Assembly (NCBI GenBank): GCA_947164955.1
Contig: CAMUYT010000011.1
Span: 1-32,934, forward strand
Source: an uncultured Bacteroidales bacterium
Lineage (GTDB): Bacteria > Bacteroidota > Bacteroidia > Bacteroidales > F082
DNA length: 32,934 bases
Direction of reading: 5' to 3'
Position 1 is the first letter of the stretch; each line of letters begins with the position of its first letter. Under the pieces are notes generated by a model. The model had not been told where the DNA came from. It saw only the letters and a program-made list of their open reading frames with translations, and ran no database searches. A program made the position numbers and the translations under genes. Of the stretch, positions 28,392 to 32,934 are shown piece after piece.

Positions 28392-30221
28392 ATGAAAAAT
28401 GTTATTAAGCTGTTAACTTTGGCGTTGTTGCTATCGGCTTCCCTCAGGTCTTTTGCTGATGGCGAACACTGGACATGGAACCATAACCTGTATCCCTTCA
28501 ATGCCACCTTTGTGGCAGTCATCAACCTTGATGGCGTGGAACAACGCAGTGACCAACTGGAGATAGGTGCTTTTTATGATGGAATCTGTCGTGGTAGTAT
28601 CATTTGTGAATATGAGGAACGTAAAGACCGCTATTTCGCTTACCTCACTATCAATGGAGAAGATGGTATGGTCATGAACTTCCGTTTGTGGGACCATGAA
28701 ACGGATAGCGAGCTGGATGTGACTTGCAGCGCGACATATACCTTTCATGGCAATGATCAGTTTGGCAGGCCCAGCTCACCATACGTGTTTTACTTTATTA
28801 CTAATCCAAAGCAAATTGTCTTCAATGGCATCGTCAATGAACAATGGTCAGTGGCAGGCAACTGGGAAGGCAATGCCCTGCCTGCCGAAGGTGACATAGC
28901 CATCGTCAACGCCCCTTGTCAACTCGATCAGGATGCAGAAGTGCTTCAACTGGTCGTGAACGACGACAAGTCGCTGACAATTACGGAAGGTCACACCCTT
29001 ACGGCAGGCAGTATCGAAAGCAATGCCGCCACCAAACTTGTTGTTGCTGATGGAGGACAACTGGTGTGCGACAATAGGGAAGGCGTGTTCGCCACGGTAC
29101 AGAAGTTCGTGGAAGGCTACGGCGAGGGTTCCGACAAATGGTGCTTCATTGCTTCGCCCTTAGTGGAAGAGATGGCCCACGCAGATGTCGGCAACCTCGT
29201 GAATGAAGAGGGCTATGACCTCTATGCCTTCGACCAAGCTGCATCCGATGGCTTGGAATGGCGCAACTTCAAGGACAACACTTTGACGCTAAATCCAGGT
29301 GAGGGCTATCTTTACGCCAATACTGCTAATGCAACGCTCGAGTTTGCGGGCGAACTCAATAGCACGGTAGATAAAGTTAGTTTGAGTTATGGTTCTGACT
29401 ATACCCAGGCGGGGTGGAACCTTATCGGCAATCCCTATACCCGTAATGCCTATGCTGACAGAAGCTATTATGTATTGGATGAGGATGGTGCGGCCTTGAA
29501 TCCTATCGCCGCATCCGAGGCCGTAGTTATCAAGCCTTGCACGGGTATTATGGTGAAGGCTTCTGCTGAAGGAGAAAAGGTCAGTTTTAGCCCTAATGCA
29601 CCGAGCGGTAGCAAAGGCAACCTGAGGATGCTGGTTTCGTCAGCTAGTCGTAGTACCTCATCCGATTGTGCCATCGTCAGTTTCAATACCAACGATGACT
29701 TGGCCAAGTTTGTCTTCCATAGCGGTGGTCCCAAACTCTCCATTCCCCAGGGAGAAAAAGAGTTTGCCATCGTTTCCGCTGAGAGAGAAGGTGAAATTCC
29801 TGTTAATTTCAAGGCTGGCGAAAACGGTAACTACACCATTAGTGTCAATGCTTCGCATGTGGATATGGACTACCTGCATTTGATCGACAATCTTACGGGA
29901 GACGATGTGAATCTCTTGGAGACACCGAGTTATTCCTTCAATGCCCGTGTTGCCGACTATGCATCAAGGTTCAAGATTGTTTTCATTTGCGGAGACGGCC
30001 CTTCGACAGACTCAGAGACCTTTGCCTATTTTAATGGCATGGAATGGGTTATCGATTATGAGGGCGAAGCCGTACTTCAGATGTTAGATGCAAAAGGGCG
30101 CATCGTCTTTAGCAAAGATGCTGTACATCGTGTCACTACGACGGGGATGGCTCCTGGTGTATATATGTTCCGCCTTGTATGTGGCAATGATGTAAAGATG
30201 CAAAAGATCGTAGTTAGATAA
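28392..30221 (+). CDS. T9SS-exported protein with N-terminal YPNNM module
   Basis: 609 aa, 35 bp after the previous stop. Signal peptide MKNVIKLLTLALLLSASLRS. Residues 24-137 are the YPNNM module in variant form ('YPFNATFVAVINLDGVEQ', 'GAFYDGICRGS'). Residues about 140-230 look like the 'W....NW......P...D..IV....' segment that begins many Bacteroidota beta-rich surface proteins ('WSVAGNWEGNALPAEGDIAI'). Residues about 230-420 hold two Trp/Gly-rich stretches ('WCFIASPL' and 'GWNLIGNPY'), reminiscent of the GWNW module in neighbours. The C-terminal about 75 residues are a T9SS-type sorting domain ('AVLQMLDAKGRIVFS', 'PGVYMFRLV', final 'KIVVR'). No enzyme motif was seen. The stop overlaps an ATG by one base, but the next gene more likely starts at 30248. 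Confidence 0.85.
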   Translation: MKNVIKLLTLALLLSASLRSFADGEHWTWNHNLYPFNATFVAVINLDGVEQRSDQLEIGAFYDGICRGSIICEYEERKDRYFAYLTINGEDGMVMNFRLWDHETDSELDVTCSATYTFHGNDQFGRPSSPYVFYFITNPKQIVFNGIVNEQWSVAGNWEGNALPAEGDIAIVNAPCQLDQDAEVLQLVVNDDKSLTITEGHTLTAGSIESNAATKLVVADGGQLVCDNREGVFATVQKFVEGYGEGSDKWCFIASPLVEEMAHADVGNLVNEEGYDLYAFDQAASDGLEWRNFKDNTLTLNPGEGYLYANTANATLEFAGELNSTVDKVSLSYGSDYTQAGWNLIGNPYTRNAYADRSYYVLDEDGAALNPIAASEAVVIKPCTGIMVKASAEGEKVSFSPNAPSGSKGNLRMLVSSASRSTSSDCAIVSFNTNDDLAKFVFHSGGPKLSIPQGEKEFAIVSAEREGEIPVNFKAGENGNYTISVNASHVDMDYLHLIDNLTGDDVNLLETPSYSFNARVADYASRFKIVFICGDGPSTDSETFAYFNGMEWVIDYEGEAVLQMLDAKGRIVFSKDAVHRVTTTGMAPGVYMFRLVCGNDVKMQKIVVR

Positions 30222-30247
30222 TGAATAACAATAAACTATACATATCA

Positions 30248-30508
30248 ATGAAGAAACTAGCAATAATAATAGCCCTTGTTCTTGGAATGAACACCTTAAC
30301 ATTTGCCCAAGGTGGTTTGTTTAAGCGAGGCGATGAACCAGACCAACAGTTGAATGGTGGTCGCGAAGGCAGTGAAATGCCTTTGTTGCCCACGCAACAC
30401 AACCAAGGTGGAAACCATGATGCTGATGCTCCACTAGGAAGTGGGGTTATTGTCTTGTTGGGCCTAGGAGCGGGCTACGCTTTAGTGAGCAGAAAGAGAA
30501 GCGAATGA
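30248..30508 (+). CDS. Small exported protein with C-terminal membrane anchor and basic tail
   Basis: 86 aa from ATG 30248, chosen because MKKLAIIIALVLGMNTLTFA is a clean signal peptide. An in-frame ATG at 30221 would add nine polar residues. The mature part is short and polar (Gly, Asn, Asp, His-rich: 'HNQGGNHDADA'). It ends in a tripartite tail: 'PLGSG', a hydrophobic segment 'VIVLLGLGAGYALV', and 'SRKRSE'. This resembles sorting signals cut by sortase- or exosortase-like enzymes, though I cannot match it to a named class. Small Bacteroidales proteins with this tail exist, as I recall. The last four bases overlap the next gene start (ATGA), so the two are coupled. It may be a membrane-anchored partner or an export/assembly helper. 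Function unknown. Confidence 0.75.
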   Translation: MKKLAIIIALVLGMNTLTFAQGGLFKRGDEPDQQLNGGREGSEMPLLPTQHNQGGNHDADAPLGSGVIVLLGLGAGYALVSRKRSE

Positions 30509-31806
30509 GAAGATACCTGTCGATCTTTTTATTCTTGCTGTTTGCTGGAAGCGTCCGCGCCAACCATTGGGAACCTGACCCCCATCAGTATCCTTTCAAC
30601 ATGAATGTCATAGGAGTGATTGAGATCAATGGGATAGAATTGGCTGCCGAAGGTTTTGAAGTGGGCGCTTTCTGTGGCGACGAATGTCGTGGCAGCGAGA
30701 TGCTGACCTTCTATGAGGGTCTCGATCGTTATTTGGTCTTTATGACCATTTACGGGCAGTCAGGAGACGCCTTTTCATTCAAGTTGTATGACCACTCCAC
30801 TCAGAGGGAACTTGAGCTGACGCCGCCCGAAACATTGCCATTCACTGCCAACGCCATTGTGGGTGCTTTGCATGATCCTTATGTTATTTCCTTTTCTGGA
30901 GGAATGGGTGTGATTACGGCAAATGCCGTACCAGAAGAAGGGGGAACGGTAACGGGTGGAGGCGCCTATTGGATAGGGGAGACCTGCACCTTGCAGGCCA
31001 CAGCCAACGAAGGCTACGCCTTTGTAGATTGGACCGAGAATGGCCAGCGGGTCTCTACGGAGCCCACTTTGTCCATTTTCGTGATGGAGAACCGTGATTT
31101 GCAAGCCAATTTCAGTGTCAATTCGTACGAGATTATGGTTGAGGCGCAGCCGGGTGAGGGCGGAAGCGTTACAGGGCAAGGTACATACGATTATGGAATG
31201 TTGGTGACCGTGTCGGCGTCGCCCAATGATCACTATGAATTCGTCAACTGGACGGAAGACGGCATGATGCTCTCCAATATGGTGGATTTTACTTTCATGG
31301 TCAGCGGAGACCGACATCTTATCGCGACTTTTGCCGAGGAATGTCTTACAATTAAAGCCGATGTGTTTCCTGATAACGCTGGTATTATTGAAGGAATGGG
31401 CAACTATGCTTACGGACAAACCGCAACGCTTACGGCGTTCCCCAATGACAATTATGAGTTTGTTGAATGGACGGAAAACGGCGCGTTTGTTTCTAACCAA
31501 AGCTCTATTACTTTCACCGTAACACAAGACCGGTACTTGGAAGCCCATTTTGGTCATTATGATGGCATAACAGAGCTTGAGCCTAAAGTGTCGATATTCC
31601 CAAATCCAACAAGTGGAATATTTACTGTTGCTGGGGCTACAGCCGATTGTGAGATGAAATTATTGAATGCTAATGGTGAACTATGTTTGTCAACGAAGAG
31701 CAATGGAGACTCTATGTTTGACATCCGTCACTATCCTAGGGGAATCTACTTCTTTGTCGTTAAAGACCGTTTGAATGCGTTTGTATACAAAATAGTATTG
31801 CAATAG
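30505..31806 (+). CDS. T9SS-exported protein with YPNNM module and three InlB B-repeats
   Basis: 433 aa. Its ATG overlaps the previous stop by 4 bp. Signal peptide MRRYLSIFLFLLFAGSVRA. Residues about 20-133 are the YPNNM module ('YPFNMNVIGVIEINGIEL', 'GAFCGDECRGS', 'RYLVFMTIYG', 'FKLYDHSTQ'), closest to the one at the N-terminus of the CARDB protein. Three InlB B-repeats occupy about 134-350 ('GYAFVDWTENGQRVST', 'YEFVNWTEDG', 'YEFVEWTENG'). Residues about 355-433 are a T9SS type-A sorting domain ('SIFPNPTSGIF', 'YPRGIYFFVV', final 'KIVLQ'). It is the last gene of the operon, 49 bp before a strong terminator. Composition drifts AT-rich after about 31330. It probably acts as a compact binding or spacer protein at the surface. 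Confidence 0.85.
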   Translation: MRRYLSIFLFLLFAGSVRANHWEPDPHQYPFNMNVIGVIEINGIELAAEGFEVGAFCGDECRGSEMLTFYEGLDRYLVFMTIYGQSGDAFSFKLYDHSTQRELELTPPETLPFTANAIVGALHDPYVISFSGGMGVITANAVPEEGGTVTGGGAYWIGETCTLQATANEGYAFVDWTENGQRVSTEPTLSIFVMENRDLQANFSVNSYEIMVEAQPGEGGSVTGQGTYDYGMLVTVSASPNDHYEFVNWTEDGMMLSNMVDFTFMVSGDRHLIATFAEECLTIKADVFPDNAGIIEGMGNYAYGQTATLTAFPNDNYEFVEWTENGAFVSNQSSITFTVTQDRYLEAHFGHYDGITELEPKVSIFPNPTSGIFTVAGATADCEMKLLNANGELCLSTKSNGDSMFDIRHYPRGIYFFVVKDRLNAFVYKIVLQ

Positions 31807-31855
31807 ATCTTGTGGAAACTGACAAAACCAGTTTATATTCTTAATTTGTGACGTT

Positions 31856-31894
31856 CGGAGGCCGCCCCGCTTGAGGTGGTCTCCGGTTTTTTTT
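31856..31894 (+). terminator. Intrinsic terminator of the surface-protein operon
   Basis: Arms CGGAGGCCGCC (31856-31866) and GGTGGTCTCCG (31875-31885) pair over 11 bp, with two G-U pairs and an 8-nt loop. Eight T residues follow at 31887-31894. It sits 49 bp after the last T9SS gene, with nothing coding between. Confidence 0.9.
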
Positions 31895-31976
31895 ATACAA
31901 TGTCAAATACGAAACTGTTTAAAATCGAACTACCTTTTCGTGATTATTTAAAATATTAAAGTTCAATACTATACCC

Positions 31977-32016
31977 GACAGCAAACGACAGCAAACGACT
32001 ACTGTCGACAACAAAC
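31977..32016 (+). repeat. Tandem GACAGCAAAC repeats with an inverted CGACAG/CTGTCG pair; possible operator
   Basis: GACAGCAAAC occurs at 31977-31986 and 31987-31996, with the variant GACAACAAAC at 32007-32016. CGACAG at 31986-31991 and CTGTCG at 32002-32007 form an inverted repeat with a 10-nt spacer. The cluster lies 64 bp before the nuclease-like gene start, just upstream of its likely promoter. That suits a regulator-binding site, but no regulator is identified. Confidence 0.45.
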
Positions 32017-32049
32017 GTTTAATCAACGGCTTGGTCTTGACAAACTCCG

Positions 32050-32057
32050 TTACTTTG
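32050..32057 (+). promoter_or_regulatory. Possible promoter of the nuclease-like gene
   Basis: TTACTTTG resembles the -7 consensus TAnnTTTG with one mismatch, 22 bases before the ATG at 32080. A TTG at 32031-32033 could be part of a -33 box, but the 16-nt spacing is short. Confidence 0.35.
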
Positions 32058-32079
32058 CAGCATCAAAATCGATAAAGCT

Positions 32080-32538
32080 ATGACGGACAGAAGACCATTC
32101 GACAAGGAAAAAACTACCAAAATCCCGTTTTCGGAATTAATAGAGCTAATCAATCAAAAGTGTGACTACAGATTCGCCATCATCGACAATGAGGTGGATG
32201 AGGAACTGATGGCTTTGGCCAAAAAGGAAGGAATTGACCTGACAGGCTACAAGCACGTGATTGAAACTAGTGGAACAAGTCACTCACAAAACAGGCATGG
32301 GGAGAATAGTAAAGACAGAATGCCTTTGGCAATGGAGGATTATTTCCTTATTCCTTACATCATCAAAAACCGAGATTCTGTAATTATTTCTCCCTCAGTG
32401 ACAAGGATACATAAAAACAGGGTCTTCATTTACGAAAAGAAGATAGGTAACCAATACGTGTACGTGGAAGAGATAAGGAGAGGAAGAAACAAAAGCCTAG
32501 CTTTTCAATCACTACGAAAAAGAAAAGCCCCCGATTAG
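32080..32538 (+). CDS. Putative nuclease of the phage-type Barnase/EndoU/ColicinE5-D/RelE-like superfamily
   Basis: 152 aa. The C-terminal half has the arrangement expected of this superfamily: 'YKHVIETSG' then 'SHSQNRHG' with His68 and His73, 'MPLAMEDYFLIPYII' (residues 81-95), a strand 'RVFIYEKKIG', 'YVYVEEIRRG' with Glu130/131, and 'LAFQSLRKRK' with a conserved-type Ser/Arg ending. Family members are mostly phage or mobile-element RNases and toxin domains. The N-terminal about 50 residues ('IELINQKCDYRFAIIDNEVD') are helical and unassigned. The gene stands alone after the operon terminator, with its own promoter-like region. There is no co-directional antitoxin gene; instead a candidate structured RNA runs toward it from the opposite strand. 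Assignment rests on motif memory, so moderate. Confidence 0.6.
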   Translation: MTDRRPFDKEKTTKIPFSELIELINQKCDYRFAIIDNEVDEELMALAKKEGIDLTGYKHVIETSGTSHSQNRHGENSKDRMPLAMEDYFLIPYIIKNRDSVIISPSVTRIHKNRVFIYEKKIGNQYVYVEEIRRGRNKSLAFQSLRKRKAPD

Positions 32539-32546
32539 GAGGCTTT
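32516..32546 (-). terminator. Intrinsic terminator on the - strand, overlapping the 3' end of the nuclease-like gene
   Basis: Read on the - strand, AAAGCCTCC and GGGGGCTTT pair over nine positions with one mismatch around a TAATC loop. The 3' arm is followed by TCTTTTTC. On the + strand the same hairpin has no T-tract after it, so it primarily ends a - strand transcript. The stop codon of the + strand gene lies inside the loop. Confidence 0.65.
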
Positions 32547-32635
32547 AGTCTGTTATCGCGGAGGGTGTCATGCCGTGGCCTGTCCCTTACGTCTTGATAA
32601 TCCGCTGTTTTTCTATCCGTTTCCGCGACCAACAA
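32516..32635 (-). ncRNA. Candidate structured small RNA, about 120 nt, convergent to the nuclease-like gene
   Basis: The - strand between a TATTTTTG element and the terminator at 32546-32516 contains a perfect 7-bp closing helix: TCGCGGA (32628-32622) with TCCGCGA (32562-32556). Inside, GATAG/TTATC and GGG/CCC can pair, giving a branched fold of one outer stem and two hairpins. No reading frame with a start fits between promoter and terminator. I do not recognise a tRNA, tmRNA, SRP RNA or RNase P signature. Promoter, helix and terminator together make a real transcript plausible. Ends are estimated. Confidence 0.5.
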
Positions 32636-32639
32636 TTTG

Positions 32640-32647
32640 CAAAAATA
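32640..32647 (-). promoter_or_regulatory. - strand Bacteroidales -7 element (TATTTTTG) for the candidate small RNA
   Basis: On the - strand the sequence reads TATTTTTGC, an exact TAnnTTTG match. It lies about 12 bases before the closing helix of the candidate RNA. No clear -33 TTTG box was found at the usual spacing. Confidence 0.5.
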
Positions 32648-32720
32648 CAACTTTCCCATAAACCACATGCCTAATCAATAAAAAATCAACAAAAAATGTC
32701 GCTGGTAGACCAAAAAAAAC

Positions 32721-32728
32721 TATTTTTG
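32721..32728 (+). promoter_or_regulatory. Possible promoter for the gene beginning at 32884
   Basis: TATTTTTG matches TAnnTTTG exactly. It would give a leader of about 150 nt containing the REP-like element and the heptad repeats. The rest of the stretch 32539-32883, apart from the - strand RNA and these repeats, shows nothing coding. Confidence 0.35.
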
Positions 32729-32771
32729 TCCCTTTGTTGGGCTGCTTGTCCTGCGTATCGCGTCACGCAAC

Positions 32772-32793
32772 GGTCACTGAGCTTGTCGAAGTG
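32772..32793 (+). repeat. REP-like element
   Basis: CACTGAGCTTGTCGAAGTG has CACT and AGTG ends that can pair (32775-32778 with 32790-32793). The sequence, or its reverse complement CTTCGACAAGCTCAGTG, is familiar as an abundant dispersed short repeat in many bacterial genomes. Only one copy is in this window. Confidence 0.55.
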
Positions 32794-32811
32794 TCCCGCG
32801 TCAAAACCACA

Positions 32812-32853
32812 AATCTTGAATCTTGAATTTTAAATCTTAAATCTTAAATCATT
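32812..32853 (+). repeat. Heptanucleotide tandem repeat, about six units
   Basis: Units AATCTTG, AATCTTG, AATTTTA, AATCTTA, AATCTTA and AATCATT follow each other at a 7-bp period. The array lies 30 bp before the ATG of the last gene, in the predicted leader. Similar AT-rich heptads occur in Bacteroidales intergenic regions, as I recall. Confidence 0.8.
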
Positions 32854-32883
32854 AAATACTAACTATTAAAACACCCACAAATC

Positions 32884-32934
32884 ATGACTACAGAAAAAAC
32901 ACAAGAAGAAGCTGCAAAACTGAGGCAGGAGAAA
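32884..32934 (+). CDS. Start of an unidentified gene, cut by the window edge
   Basis: From ATG 32884 the frame reads MTTEKTQEEAAKLRQEK to the right edge, 17 codons with no stop. The start is rich in Glu, Lys and Gln and probably helical or coiled-coil, with no signal peptide, so a cytoplasmic protein is likely. The family cannot be told from this fragment. The start is preceded by an A-rich, heptad-repeat leader, which is normal for Bacteroidota. Confidence 0.55.
   Translation, partial: MTTEKTQEEAAKLRQEK

Noticed and set aside
30221-30247. ATG at 30221 as the start of the small anchored protein
   Set aside because: It adds nine polar residues ahead of a normal MKK signal peptide, so 30248 is the better start.
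31900-31959. 19-codon open frame just after the operon terminator
   Set aside because: Too short, no visible promoter, and AT-rich by composition; chance is enough to explain it.
31977-32016. Possible CRISPR-like repeats
   Set aside because: Units are only 10 bp, two are directly adjacent without spacers, and there are only three units and no cas genes.
32426-32668. 80-codon - strand frame overlapping the nuclease-like gene and the candidate RNA
   Set aside because: Its ATG lies upstream of the only visible - strand promoter element, so the predicted transcript would not contain the start. The translation shows no recognisable features.

Overview
The window looks like part of a Bacteroidales (Bacteroidota) chromosome, probably an uncultured gut, rumen or oral type. 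Four secreted proteins end in type IX secretion system (T9SS) type-A C-terminal sorting domains. There are two surface-type lipoproteins with Cys-Lys-Lys after the lipobox, BspA-like leucine-rich repeats, small XRE regulators of the Bacteroidales type, and promoter-like TAnnTTTG elements. No tRNA, rRNA, CRISPR array or transposase was seen. All recognised protein genes are on the + strand.

Region 1 (1-5108): the 3' end of an outer-membrane beta-barrel gene, then two tandem paralogous lipoproteins (about 800 aa each). Each has about five fibronectin-III-like repeats and a C-terminal FISUMP-like module. Region 2 (5109-5957): a short gene-like fragment and two paralogous small XRE-type HTH genes, the second behind a good Bacteroidales promoter with almost no leader. 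Region 3 (5963-31806): seven closely spaced or overlapping genes that look like one 26-kb transcription unit ending at a strong terminator (31856-31894). They are a 3402-aa BspA/LRR-EF-hand-InlB-LamG adhesin, an 1848-aa CARDB protein, a 1394-aa RHS/YD-repeat protein, an 801-aa protein with the 'DPNEIIG' module, a 609-aa T9SS protein, an ~86-aa membrane-anchored small protein and a 433-aa T9SS protein. A ~115-residue 'YPNNM...GAF...CRGS' module occurs in five of these products, and a 'GWxW' module in two. The shared modules suggest the products work together at the cell surface.

The CARDB, RHS and DPNEIIG genes, read in order, look like one giant RHS-type protein (as I recall it from other phyla) cut into three exported polypeptides. 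GC content falls abruptly inside the RHS gene, and the AT-rich block runs through its variable C-terminus into the signal peptide of the next gene. This suggests cassette exchange. The giant adhesin also carries a perfect 297-bp internal duplication and other recombination-prone repeats.

Region 4 (31895-32934): a repeat-rich promoter region, a 152-aa protein resembling phage-type Barnase/EndoU/ColicinE5-D/RelE-like nucleases, and, convergent to it, a candidate ~120-nt structured small RNA on the - strand with its own promoter and terminator. A REP-like sequence, a heptanucleotide tandem repeat and the first 17 codons of another gene follow. The nuclease-like gene facing a structured RNA and the split RHS operon are the two most unusual things here.
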